64,000 bases of DNA from SG-bin7 sp964498095 (lineage in GTDB: Bacteria > Bdellovibrionota > Bdellovibrionia > Bdellovibrionales > SG-bin7): contig CAZCFY010000010.1 of NCBI GenBank assembly GCA_964498095.1, forward strand, positions 62,001-126,000, given 5' to 3'. Below the pieces are notes generated by a model. The model searched no databases. It was not told the DNA's origin and was given only the letters and a program-made list of their open reading frames with translations. Made by a program: the position numbers and the translations under genes. Below are positions 32,722 to 41,006 of this stretch, piece by piece; the first letter of the stretch is position 1, and each line of letters starts with the position of its first letter.

Positions 32722-34581
32722 TTGCGCCCGAATTTCCGAAAAGAAAATGTGAAGTTCAATAAACTAAATTCCCAGCTCGTACAGCTTTTAAAAAACGCCG
32801 GAATCGAGGAATCTCGCCCACCATCTCCGTCCGAGTGGGAGAAGGCCATCGAGAGTATCTCGAGCCACATCAATCACATCGAATCCGACCGAGAGATTTT
32901 ATCTCATTCTCTCGAAGCGTCATCGGCCGCGGTTCACGAAACCTCTGATCATTCGATGCAGCTCGAAAGCCGCTTGCTCGAAAACGAAGCGGAGCTGCGC
33001 GCGTTTATTGCCAGCACTCCCTTGGGATTATTTCTTTCCGACTCAAAAGGAAATTTAAGTTACGTCAATAACCGCTTTTGCGAAATAACCGGATTTAAAG
33101 CCGAAGAATCTCTCAACCGTGACTGGATTGAATCTATTCACCCCGATGACCGTCAGGAGTTTCTAATTCGCTGGCATCAGCTTCAACATAATCCATCAAC
33201 AACAATTCGCGGGGATTTACGGTTTGGTATTAGGGAGGCTTGGGGCCACGTTAACATGGCGGCGATTAATATTAAAGGAAACGTATTAGGATATCTTGGA
33301 ACTATCGACGACGTGAATGAAAGAAAGAGAGCGGAATCTTTACTTGAGGGTGAAAAACTAATTCTAGAAATGATGGTGCGAAACAGCGGGCAAAAAACTA
33401 TCCTAGAATCCATTTTGCAACTCATAGAAAATCAAGGCCACACGATTTACGCCTGCGTGGCACAATTTGTAAATCAAAATTCCCTAATTCACTTAGCTTC
33501 CATAAATGTTTCCGAATCCTTACACCCCGCCTTTTCCAAGCTCGATATAGATAAGAAAGCGTTTGAAGAATTATTTTCGGCAAAACCTGAATCCGGTGAA
33601 AAGCAGGTTTACAATATCTCGCGCGATTCCGCCTGGGCGCCCCTCTGCGACCAAGCCGCACTTTTGGGTTTCGAGGATCAATACGCGTTACCCATAATCG
33701 ATTCGCACGGACAAGCTTTGGGAGTATTCTTGTTTTTTCACCGCGAGCACCATGAGCCAAAGCTCGCCCAACTTGAAATTTTTGAGTTTTTTAATGATCT
33801 ATTTTCCATCACTATCGAAAAGTCTTATCTCGAAGAGAAGCTGCTCCAGGAGCAAATGAAGCTTATTTCTAGCAGCAAGATGGCAAGCCTTGGTGAAATG
33901 GCCGGCGGTATCGCTCACGAAATAATGAATCCAATCGCCATAATCGATGGCTTTTCGGTGCGGCTTGTACGCATGTTAGAAAGTGGCCAAATTGACAAAG
34001 AGACCATCACGACTGCTATCACTAAAATTAGAGCGACCGTGGAACGCATCACAAAAATCATCACCAGTTTACGAAACTACGCGCGCGACGGCGAAAACGA
34101 CGCCTTTACGGAAGTAAAAATTGCTGACGTGATAAACGATACGCTAGAGTTTTGCCGGCAGAAAATTGGCTATCGAAAAATCGAGCTGCGTGTGGATCCT
34201 ATCGACGCAAATCTGGCTCTCGATTGCCGGCCAATTCAAATTTCTCAAGTGATTCTAAATTTATTATCGAATTCCGCGGATGCCGTGGAAGCGCTGGCGG
34301 ACCGCTGGATACAAATTCAGGTCAGTCAAATAAAAAATCGTATCCAAGTCCGCGTTGTCGACAGTGGGCCCGGGATTCGCCAAGAAATTCAGGACAAAAT
34401 CATGAAGCCCTACTTTACGACCAAACCCGCCGGTAAAGGCACCGGCTTAGGCCTCAGTATTTCCCGCGCTATCGTCGAAAGTCACCGCGGCACACTTACC
34501 ATAGACAAGAGCTGCGCTAACACCTGCTTTATTTTAGATCTTCCGCAACGCCAAGTGATCTCGCGGGTCAAAGCGGCCTAG
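32722..34581 (+). CDS. PAS/GAF histidine kinase
   Basis: This 619-aa cytoplasmic kinase has a coiled-coil N-terminus (residues 25-85), a PAS domain (about 90-205, with LFLSDSKGNLSYVNNRFCE) and a GAF-like region (about 210-375). The HisKA box has its phosphoacceptor in GEMAGGIAHEIMNPIAIIDG, and the HATPase has DSGPGIRQEI and GTGLGLSISRAIVE. No response regulator is adjacent. It is divergent from flagellin 2 and sits between flagellin genes, so a motility role is plausible. The frame opens with TTG at 32722; GTG at 32749 is an alternative and neither has a strong ribosome site. Confidence 0.9.
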   Translation: MRPNFRKENVKFNKLNSQLVQLLKNAGIEESRPPSPSEWEKAIESISSHINHIESDREILSHSLEASSAAVHETSDHSMQLESRLLENEAELRAFIASTPLGLFLSDSKGNLSYVNNRFCEITGFKAEESLNRDWIESIHPDDRQEFLIRWHQLQHNPSTTIRGDLRFGIREAWGHVNMAAINIKGNVLGYLGTIDDVNERKRAESLLEGEKLILEMMVRNSGQKTILESILQLIENQGHTIYACVAQFVNQNSLIHLASINVSESLHPAFSKLDIDKKAFEELFSAKPESGEKQVYNISRDSAWAPLCDQAALLGFEDQYALPIIDSHGQALGVFLFFHREHHEPKLAQLEIFEFFNDLFSITIEKSYLEEKLLQEQMKLISSSKMASLGEMAGGIAHEIMNPIAIIDGFSVRLVRMLESGQIDKETITTAITKIRATVERITKIITSLRNYARDGENDAFTEVKIADVINDTLEFCRQKIGYRKIELRVDPIDANLALDCRPIQISQVILNLLSNSADAVEALADRWIQIQVSQIKNRIQVRVVDSGPGIRQEIQDKIMKPYFTTKPAGKGTGLGLSISRAIVESHRGTLTIDKSCANTCFILDLPQRQVISRVKAA

Positions 34582-34623
34582 GCTTCTGGCGACAAAGCAA
34601 AAAATTGGATTTTAATTCTCGAA

Positions 34624-35103
34624 TTATTTCGTGGTGGGACCCGCAGATTGAGCGGCTTGCCGGTAAGGCACCGATTTAACACAAACTCGCACGACGCAGT
34701 CGGCGCCGCGAACCTTTTGCTCAACAAAGATAAGTTTCCCAAAATATGTGGGCTGGCAAACGATGTTTTCCTTTTTATAATTAATATCGACGCCGTTATT
34801 TAGGCGTTTAGAGTCCTCTAAAAACCAGGCGATTTTTTTGGTAAGTTGGTCGGCGACTTGCTTTGGATCGACATAGTCACCATCGCTTCGCATTGGCACA
34901 AAAAAGTCTACTGGCCCTTCTTTTCCTTCTTCAACTAATAGCTTTCGTTTCTGTTCATAGAGTTCATTTAACTTTATTGCACTAAAGCTATGATAGGGGA
35001 TTTCTTCAATTTTATCTTTTGCAGCAAATGATATCTGGTCGTTGCAAGTCTCTTGCGCTTGGGCGGCCGTAATAAAAAGAAAGACTACTAATGTAATAAT
35101 CAT
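34624..35103 (-). CDS. Secreted protein of unknown function
   Basis: The 159-aa product has a short cleavable signal peptide (ITLVVFLFITAAQAQ). A soluble domain with four cysteines follows (near residues 20, 115, 135 and 140), probably disulphide-linked. I do not recognise the family. It is between a kinase and flagellin 3 and on the same strand as the flagellin. The ribosome site is weak. A strong terminator (35142-35171) lies upstream, so it has its own promoter or depends on read-through. Confidence 0.68.
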   Translation of the reverse strand: MIITLVVFLFITAAQAQETCNDQISFAAKDKIEEIPYHSFSAIKLNELYEQKRKLLVEEGKEGPVDFFVPMRSDGDYVDPKQVADQLTKKIAWFLEDSKRLNNGVDINYKKENIVCQPTYFGKLIFVEQKVRGADCVVRVCVKSVPYRQAAQSAGPTTK

Positions 35104-35141
35104 ATCAATCTTAAAAATTTCGGAAGAAGAACGGCGTACTT

Positions 35142-35171
35142 AAAAAACCCTGGAGAGTTTGCTCCCCAGGG
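35142..35171 (-). terminator. Terminator downstream of flagellin 3
   Basis: On the minus strand CCCTGGGGAGCAAACTCTCC is followed by AGGG and TTTTTT, a strong hairpin plus U-run. It lies 127 bases past the flagellin stop at 35298. The intervening 35172-35297 region has further hairpins (CCTAC-TTTC-GTAGG and nested GAGG/CCCC with GGGG/CCTC), so it may form a long structured 3' UTR. Confidence 0.85.
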
Positions 35172-35297
35172 CGGGCTTAAGAGAGAGTAGTGGTGTCTTC
35201 TGTGGGTATCCCTACTCGCACTTCCTACTTTCGTAGGCAATGAGGCCTTCCCCTTACAGGGGCCAGACCTCATCAAACTTATAAAAACCCTTATAAC

Positions 35298-36125
35298 TTA
35301 TGAGATTAAGCGAAGAGCTTGAGCGCCGCGGGCGTTGGCTTGGCCTAGTACCGCGATCGAAGCTTGCTGTAGAATGTTCGAAGAAGCAAGTTCGGCGGAT
35401 TCGCGGGCTACATCCACGTCACGAAGGCGTGAATTAGCGGCGTTTAAGTTTTCGTACTGAATGTCCAAATTCGAAACTGTAGCTTGCATACGGCTTGATA
35501 CAGCACCGAAGTCAGCGCGGATCGCTCCCAGTTTAATCAATGCATCGTCAACGGTTTCAAGCGCTGAGCGAGCCGAGTCTTTGTCATCCATTGTGATGCT
35601 GTCGTAGCCTAAGGCGCCACCGGTAGCATCGGCATTGAATTTATAGCGTACGATGTTTTCGTCACCGCCAAAAGCACCCACTTGGAATTCTAATTCTTCG
35701 CCAGTGCCATCGAGCAGTTTCATGTTACCGAATCTTGTTGTTTGCGCGATACGTTCTGCTTCTTCAACAAGTTGTTTACTTTCTAAGTTTAAGAATCCGC
35801 GTTCTACTTCACCGATATTGTCGGATGCCGCCTGAACACCTAACTCACGTAAGCGAATCAAGATGTTGTTGATCTCGTTGAGACCACCGTCAGACACATC
35901 GATCAGTGACATTGCGTTGTAAGCGTTGTTACGCGCTTGTCCGATACCGCGAATTTGACCTTTCAAGTTTTCAGAAATCGCCAATCCCGCAGCATCATCA
36001 GCGGCGCGAACGATACGACTACCCGAAGAGAGAGCAGCAAGAGCGTGGTCATTACGCGCTTGTTGTTTGTCTAACTGACGTTGAGCGTTTATCGACGCAA
36101 CGTTAGTTGTAATTCTTAAGCCCAT
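35298..36125 (-). CDS. fliC: Flagellin 3
   Basis: From the ATG at 36125, preceded by GTGGGAG, the 275-aa product begins GLRITTNVASINAQRQLDKQ. Its N- and C-terminal D0/D1 segments are strongly conserved, and it lacks outer domains. The C-terminus ends QQASIAVLGQANARGAQALR. It is more distant from flagellins 1 and 2 than they are from each other. The structured 3' UTR and the strong terminator differ from the other three copies. A sigma-28-like promoter lies about 70 bases upstream. Confidence 0.96.
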   Translation of the reverse strand: MGLRITTNVASINAQRQLDKQQARNDHALAALSSGSRIVRAADDAAGLAISENLKGQIRGIGQARNNAYNAMSLIDVSDGGLNEINNILIRLRELGVQAASDNIGEVERGFLNLESKQLVEEAERIAQTTRFGNMKLLDGTGEELEFQVGAFGGDENIVRYKFNADATGGALGYDSITMDDKDSARSALETVDDALIKLGAIRADFGAVSSRMQATVSNLDIQYENLNAANSRLRDVDVARESAELASSNILQQASIAVLGQANARGAQALRLIS

Positions 36126-36195
36126 AGTATCTCCCACAAAATGCAATCATCATGATTGAAACCTCGAGTTCGACTCTAGTCGCAACTTGAGCGCC

Positions 36196-36222
36196 ATATT
36201 GGCGAGGTTAATATAAAATTTT
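36196..36222 (-). promoter_or_regulatory. Sigma-28-like promoter of flagellin 3
   Basis: The minus strand carries AAAATTTT, 11 bases, then GCCAATAT, against TAAAGTTT-N11-GCCGATAA: six of eight in each half. The common ACCTCGCC context is shared with flagellins 1 and 2. Confidence 0.45.
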
Positions 36223-36531
36223 GTTGGAGATATAAGGCGCGGAATTAACTCCTGAGCAACCATTGCTCTCAAGTCCCCGGCCTCTCTCGATGATTTCTGT
36301 TAGTGACTGCTGACAGAGAATCTTCGAAGTGGCTCCAACGTGTTCACGTAACTCATCGACGAAGGTCGGGGAAACTTTAGGCTTTGGTCTAGTCTAGATT
36401 TTGCGCAACGCATCTTGTGCGCGGGACATTTCAGGTATTTTCAAAATATTTTTTTTCGAAAAACTCGACTAAAGGCTTAGCTGGTCGCACTAAACAAAAG
36501 AAATTTGGCTCGCAGTGAGACGTACTCAGGC
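36223..36531. other. Gene-free stretch between flagellins 3 and 4
   Basis: This roughly 310-base stretch lies between the flagellin 3 promoter and the flagellin 4 terminator. It has short A/T-rich runs and a GGTCTAGTCTAGA-like cluster near 36396. I see no reading frame with a ribosome site and no clear RNA gene. It may contain further activator sites. Confidence 0.5.
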
Positions 36532-36562
36532 AAAAAAAAAGAGGTGAGCCTAGGCTCACCTC
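36532..36562 (-). terminator. Terminator after flagellin 4
   Basis: GAGGTGAGCCT and AGGCTCACCTC form a perfect 22-bp palindrome. On the minus strand it is followed by nine T. This is the strongest terminator in the flagellin region and lies about 60 bases past the stop at 36624. Confidence 0.92.
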
Positions 36563-36623
36563 ATCTGAAAATTGTGTTTTAACGCATCTGCACTACCAAA
36601 AAGAACCTGGAACCTTTTTGCGG

Positions 36624-37451
36624 TTACTGGATTAATCGCAATGCGCTGGTGGTTTGAGTGTTAGCTTGCGCTAAGACGGCCGTGCCGAATTGCTGTAAGA
36701 TTTGCGCTTGTGCTAGTTCTGAGGTTTCTTTAGCAACGTCGGCGTCGACGATCCGCGAGCGGGCCGCTTGAATGTTTTCAACTTGTTGGTCCAAGTTATT
36801 AATCGCGAATTGGAATCGGCTTTGTAGAGCGCCAAATCCCGCGCGGATTCCCGCGAGTTTTTGGATCGCGACATCCAGTGTTTCTAAATTCCCGACGGCT
36901 TCGTCCTTGTCGCCGATACTTAATCCCGTGACTCCCATAGTGTCAGCGCTTGAATCCGCATCTAATTTTAAGGCTATTGTGTTACTTTGGCTGGATTCCG
37001 CACCTACGTGGAATTCAAATTGTTGTCCCGTTCCCTCTAATAATTTTGACGAACCAAATGTCGTTGATTTCGAGATACGGTCAAACTCCTCTTCGAGTAA
37101 CGTAAATTCCTTATCCAAGAATCCACGCTCTTCATCGGAGATACCGTCACTCGCCGCTTGCACTGCCAGCTCACGCATGCGAATTAAAATGTTATTTTGT
37201 TCGGACAGCCCGCCCTCTGCGACTTGAATCAAAGAAATACCGTGCTCCGCATTTTGTCTTGCACGGCCAAGCCCCACTGCTTTACCGCGCAAGTTTTCTG
37301 CGATTGCGAAACCCGCGGCATCGTCAGCCGCGGTAACTATTCTTTGTCCTGAAGCTAATGCTTGCATGGCGTGTGCACCGCGCTCTTGGGCTGCCCCAAG
37401 TTTCCGTTGCACGTAAAGCGATGTAACGTTCGTACCAATCCGTAAAGGCAT
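36624..37451 (-). CDS. fliC: Flagellin 4
   Basis: The 275-aa protein starts PLRIGTNVTSLYVQRKLGAA and ends QANTQTTSALRLIQ. It has the same two-segment structure as its paralogues but is the most divergent (LYVQ in place of INAQ, and Gly/Leu-rich changes). The leader has GGAG-TGG-CTCC directly before the ATG, a hairpin that includes the AAGGAG ribosome site, and an upstream CGGAC-AAAA-GTCCG. Both could allow translational control. Minor flagellins of this type often form the filament base. The gene is monocistronic with its own terminator. Confidence 0.96.
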   Translation of the reverse strand: MPLRIGTNVTSLYVQRKLGAAQERGAHAMQALASGQRIVTAADDAAGFAIAENLRGKAVGLGRARQNAEHGISLIQVAEGGLSEQNNILIRMRELAVQAASDGISDEERGFLDKEFTLLEEEFDRISKSTTFGSSKLLEGTGQQFEFHVGAESSQSNTIALKLDADSSADTMGVTGLSIGDKDEAVGNLETLDVAIQKLAGIRAGFGALQSRFQFAINNLDQQVENIQAARSRIVDADVAKETSELAQAQILQQFGTAVLAQANTQTTSALRLIQ

Positions 37452-37548
37452 GGAGCCACTCCTTCGTAGACCATACGGACTTTTGTCCGCTGGCTCATAC
37501 TGAGAAGGTTCCCACAGAAGACCAATTCTCTATCAGCAGTCACAGAAC

Positions 37549-37583
37549 TTATCGACGCATCGCAATAGTACTTAAGTACTATT
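37549..37583 (-). promoter_or_regulatory. Sigma-28-like promoter of flagellin 4 with overlapping palindrome
   Basis: The minus strand reads TTAAGTAC, 11 bases, then GTCGATAA, five and seven of eight to the consensus. The -35 lies inside the perfect 20-bp palindrome AATAGTACTTAAGTACTATT (37564-37583). A regulator bound there could block or control the promoter. Confidence 0.5.
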
Positions 37584-37635
37584 TTTTCGCACAACGTTAT
37601 ATATATGAATTATATTATGATTTTTAAAATAAATC

Positions 37636-38718
37636 TCAAAATCGAACGTCACATCGGGCAGTGATCTGCCACTTGGAATCGATGAGACGGTTACCCAATT
37701 GGTCGTCCAAAAAGGTCTGACCAGTAATCGCCGGGATGATGTCCATACTCCCGGATTTAAATGGATAATAAACTTTTCCAATAAAATTACTCTCCCCGTC
37801 TTGGGTGCTCGTGCTGGTACTTGTTTTGTAAGTAAATTGAGATTCGCCAGAAAAGCCAACGGCCATGCCTAAAGTTGAAGTCACGAATTTCTTTTCGTAA
37901 AAACCAAAAACATTAATTAAATGGCCACCTTCAATATTAATTTTATTAGCCACTGGAGTCCCCGTTTGGTCTCGGCTCGTGGATCGCGTGTCCTTATATA
38001 CATAAGAAACATCGACACCCGCGACGCCTGACTCAAGCCGGCGGGAAATTCCAAAATAGGGGCCATAAGTGTTACCGCCCGAAAACGCATTTTTATTTCC
38101 CATACCGTCACTAATTTGGTCCGCAGGACTAAACGACATTTTCAAACCATAGTGCAACGTAAAATTCGTCAAAGGCAAAATGGCTTTGGCGAAAACGGGA
38201 ATATCTTCGAAGCCCGTAAAAGTAGAAATGTCTTCGTCCGTATAAGTCCCCGAATAAGAAGCACCCATTCCCACCGAAAGATAACGAAAAATTCCGTATT
38301 CCACTTCAAAACCGCCGCGATAAATTTGTCCTTTAATATCGTAAGGAAATCCTCCGGGCGCTCCGGTAATTAACGTTCCCTTGGTTTTAAAATACGCCGC
38401 TTCGGCGTAAGGAGTAATTGCAAAACGGCCAGGGCTGGCTTGCCAATAATAATAACCAAGATCTATGGACTCCACCGCCGCCGCTGGAACCTCTTTTGCG
38501 AGTTGAGCATCTAGTGGTGAAGTCGCTGGGATATCTTGATCACTTCCCGGAGTCATTTCCATGAGTTCATCGCGCGGCGAATATTTTGGCTTTTCGCTTT
38601 TGGACTTTTCGGTTTTAGTTTTAGCCTTAGCTTTGGACTTTGTCTTAGCTTCAGCAACGGGGTTTATAAAAAGGACGGCGCTCATCAATAGTAGAAAAAA
38701 TCTTGAAGTCATAGACAT
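37636..38718 (-). CDS. Outer-membrane beta-barrel protein
   Basis: This 360-aa protein has a signal peptide (about residues 1-24). A basic Lys-rich tract (KTKSKAKAKTKTEKSK) follows, then a beta-rich body of alternating aromatic and polar residues. It ends in CDVRF, the C-terminal Phe that marks an outer-membrane barrel for BAM insertion. Strand-like stretches include YLSVGMGASYSGTYT and FTLHYGLKMSFS. I do not recognise a specific porin family. The Lys-rich segment is unusual and may bind wall or nucleic acid. It is in the minus-strand run before flagellin 4, but a promoter separates them. Confidence 0.78.
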   Translation of the reverse strand: MSMTSRFFLLLMSAVLFINPVAEAKTKSKAKAKTKTEKSKSEKPKYSPRDELMEMTPGSDQDIPATSPLDAQLAKEVPAAAVESIDLGYYYWQASPGRFAITPYAEAAYFKTKGTLITGAPGGFPYDIKGQIYRGGFEVEYGIFRYLSVGMGASYSGTYTDEDISTFTGFEDIPVFAKAILPLTNFTLHYGLKMSFSPADQISDGMGNKNAFSGGNTYGPYFGISRRLESGVAGVDVSYVYKDTRSTSRDQTGTPVANKINIEGGHLINVFGFYEKKFVTSTLGMAVGFSGESQFTYKTSTSTSTQDGESNFIGKVYYPFKSGSMDIIPAITGQTFLDDQLGNRLIDSKWQITARCDVRF

Positions 38719-38752
38719 ATCATACCCAAGAGAATCGGACTGTCTACTTCAA

Positions 38753-39082
38753 CTATGCGGCTTTGTTTAATTTTTGACCTGATTTTTGTTCAGATTCGCT
38801 GGTGCGACGGTATTTTGCGACTGCTTTCTTGCGGCGATCTCCCCGCTCGTAAGGATTTGGTGGTAGCTCTACTCCGGGCGGCGGCAGCGGCAAGACTTGA
38901 TTTAATTTTATTTTTTCAAAAACGCGCGCTAATCCCTGCTTGAGGGAATCATTGTTATTAGCAGCGTTCCCACCGCTAACTTCTTTGACCTTCTTCCCTG
39001 GCGAAGGCGGCTCCACGGGCTCCGCCTGCAAATGAGACGGGCTCTCGCCAGGCATTGTATTTGCGACTCCGCGTATTCTCAT
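38753..39082 (-). CDS. Small proline-rich protein of unknown function
   Basis: The 109-aa product lacks a signal peptide. It has a disordered Pro-rich part (residues 10-35, PSHLQAEPVEPPSPGKK), a helix with LKQGLARVFEKIKLNQVL, then LPLPPPGVELPPNPYERGDRRKK. It ends very basic. A GGACAGGAAG ribosome site precedes the ATG. It lies 34 bases before the barrel protein and is probably co-transcribed with it. I see no family. The motif PPNPYERGDRRKK might allow recognition in a search. Confidence 0.62.
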   Translation of the reverse strand: MRIRGVANTMPGESPSHLQAEPVEPPSPGKKVKEVSGGNAANNNDSLKQGLARVFEKIKLNQVLPLPPPGVELPPNPYERGDRRKKAVAKYRRTSESEQKSGQKLNKAA

Positions 39083-39556
39083 GACTTCCTGTCCTTTGGT
39101 CTAGCTTTTCGGAATGTAGGAACAAATACTTAATGCACCGCCGCTCTCTGATTGAGACGGTCCTTGGGAAGTGAGGTGGATCGGTGTCGCAAAATGAGAT
39201 TGGTTTGCGGGCCGAGAAACGCGCGGAGACCAACTATTACGGGGCGAGATCTTGCTTTGAGTTTTTTCCAAAAGTTTTCCGTCGATGGCTTTTATTCTTT
39301 CACTCTAGAAATTGCGCCCGTGGATTATTTTATTACTCCTGTATTTCACTGGCGATAAAATGAAAAATAATTTTTCCATAAACCCCGTCGTTGGCGGCCA
39401 GCGAAGGAAAAGTTTTGGGATTTGCGGCCTTTTAGCCGAAATCTCACGAATTACATTTATACAAATCGTCGGGAGGTTGCCGGTTTTTCCCGCGCCGAAG
39501 CGCGCAGAATTTTTTCTAAATACGAGAATTGCCGACAACCACGAAAACAGCAACAC
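39083..39556. other. 474-base stretch without a supported gene
   Basis: Several overlapping open frames exist here on both strands, but none has a ribosome site or a protein-like sequence. An AT-rich block lies near 39280-39370. A CGCGCC/GCGCGC inverted pair near 39500 is too short to call. I see no promoter, repeat or RNA gene I can support. Confidence 0.5.
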
Positions 39557-39928
39557 CTAGTTATTTATTTTCACCGTTACATCGGGGCCGTGGTAGTGAA
39601 TTGTTAATTCACGTAACTCACGCGTGAGGCCGGATTCTTTTAAATCAATTTCAAAAGAACGCGGTACATGTTTGCGGCCGGGACAAGCCATTCGGGTAGA
39701 CCAAACACTTAGGCCTACGGTGCATTGGTAAACTAAATCTCTGGTTTCGCGGTCCTGCCGACATTCTTTGGGAACCACCAAGCGGGCCCCCATTGAATTA
39801 CAATCATCACCCAATATTGTGACGTACAGTTTACCGCCAGAGGTAAAAGCACTAAAGATTGCGCCCTGATCGGCCGCCGCAGCAGATATAGAAACAGATG
39901 CCATAATTCCATAGAGTAACTTTTTCAT
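39557..39928 (-). CDS. Small secreted protein
   Basis: The 123-aa product has a cleavable signal (KKLLYGIMASVSISAAAA). A compact beta-rich domain with four cysteines follows (near residues 43, 56, 68 and 82), consistent with two disulphides in the periplasm or outside the cell. AAAGGAAAATTAG lies before the ATG. The family is not recognised. It is on the minus strand with no close partner. Charged residues near the C-terminus (ELRELTIHYHGPDVTVKIN) suggest a small immunoglobulin-like fold, but that is a guess. Confidence 0.7.
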   Translation of the reverse strand: MKKLLYGIMASVSISAAAADQGAIFSAFTSGGKLYVTILGDDCNSMGARLVVPKECRQDRETRDLVYQCTVGLSVWSTRMACPGRKHVPRSFEIDLKESGLTRELRELTIHYHGPDVTVKINN

Positions 39929-40212
39929 ACTAATTTTCCTTTGTAAAAAGTGAGCCAGTTCCTAACCCTCACCGATATAGTTTCGCTCTCTCATGAAGTA
40001 AAGCGGCGGCTTCCTTTGTTGAAAAACTTTGACCAAAACTTGCCAAAAACAACTAAAACTATCACTTGAGACTCCTATTAATGCCGTTTTCCGGTAACCT
40101 TTCTGCAAATGCTTCTTGTGTCATTTGCTTAACTCGAAATAAAAGCGGACCCGCAGGTGGCCCCCGTATTGCTCTAATAATCGCAAACAAACAGAAATAA
40201 GGGGGAGAAAAA

Positions 40213-40926
40213 ATGAAACACCTTTATGTTGCTCTATGTGCCACTTCACTTTTAGTAAGTGCTTGTGGTGGTTCTAAGGGAAATAAAAACAATATTAAAC
40301 CAGCGCCAAAAACAACGGCTGGTGAAAACACTGGGACTCGCGGCATTGATCTTCAAGGCGAAAACCTATTAATGGTTAACGCTATCGAAGGTTTCAAAGC
40401 CCAAGGTTACAATCCTAATGCTCCAGAAAACAAAGCTTTAGCCGACGAAGTCGCCGGCGCTGAAGTGACAATGGAACAAGCGGATGAAACTTCTAAAAAG
40501 GCGAAGTTCACAGTGGTTCTTGGTAGCACTTGCGAAATGGTTTCTAAGTCTATGCACGGAAACCAATACGCTCTTGCCGAAAAAGAACAACGTAGTGCCG
40601 GTGGCAAAGGTACACCTGCCGAAGTTACACCTGGCAATGGCCAAAAAGGTAGCGTTGCCTACCCTGCTGGTTATGCCGATTTAGAAAATAAATGCGTGGG
40701 TGCTAACGGCGGATGTGATCATATCGCGGTTCTTTTCTCGAAGAGAGATATTAACGGCGGAAAACCAGCTCAAGTTGTTATCGCTTTCACGATGAACAAT
40801 AAAGGCGGTTATGATTTAGTTGGCTGGCCGACAGCTAAAAAAGGTGCATTTAAGTCAGTGACTGCTTTCGTTTCTGAAGCGAAACACTGCGGACGCGCAC
40901 CGGAAACTAAAAACGCTAAAAACTAA
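40213..40926 (+). CDS. Lipoprotein of unknown function
   Basis: The 237-aa protein has a clear lipoprotein signal (SLLVSACGG). A Lys/Asn/Thr-rich linker then leads to a soluble domain (about residues 60-237). The domain has three to five cysteines, two of them in the loop NKCVGANGGCDHIAVLF. A strong AAGGGGGAG site precedes the ATG, so expression is probably high. The gene is flanked by its own terminator (40973-41006) and is a single transcription unit. No family is recognised. The spread of Ala and Lys codons looks normal for the window. Confidence 0.75.
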   Translation: MKHLYVALCATSLLVSACGGSKGNKNNIKPAPKTTAGENTGTRGIDLQGENLLMVNAIEGFKAQGYNPNAPENKALADEVAGAEVTMEQADETSKKAKFTVVLGSTCEMVSKSMHGNQYALAEKEQRSAGGKGTPAEVTPGNGQKGSVAYPAGYADLENKCVGANGGCDHIAVLFSKRDINGGKPAQVVIAFTMNNKGGYDLVGWPTAKKGAFKSVTAFVSEAKHCGRAPETKNAKN

Positions 40927-40972
40927 TTTCACGACCAAATATGGCTCTTAATTAATTACTAGAGTCGACTAC

Positions 40973-41006
40973 AAAGGATGTCAGTTTATTCTGACATCCT
41001 TTTCTT
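40973..41006. terminator. Bidirectional terminator
   Basis: AAAGGATGTCAG and CTGACATCCTTT form a perfect 12-bp stem with a TTTATT loop. TTCTTTT follows on the plus strand and TTTGT on the minus strand. It separates the convergent lipoprotein and meaB genes. Confidence 0.9.

Noticed and set aside
37355..37859. Minus-strand frames of 79 and 95 aa near flagellin 4 and the barrel protein
   Set aside because: They overlap better-supported genes and lack protein-like features.
39152..39560. Several 60-85 aa frames in the gap at 39083-39556
   Set aside because: They overlap on both strands, have no ribosome site and look random. I found no support for any as a gene.
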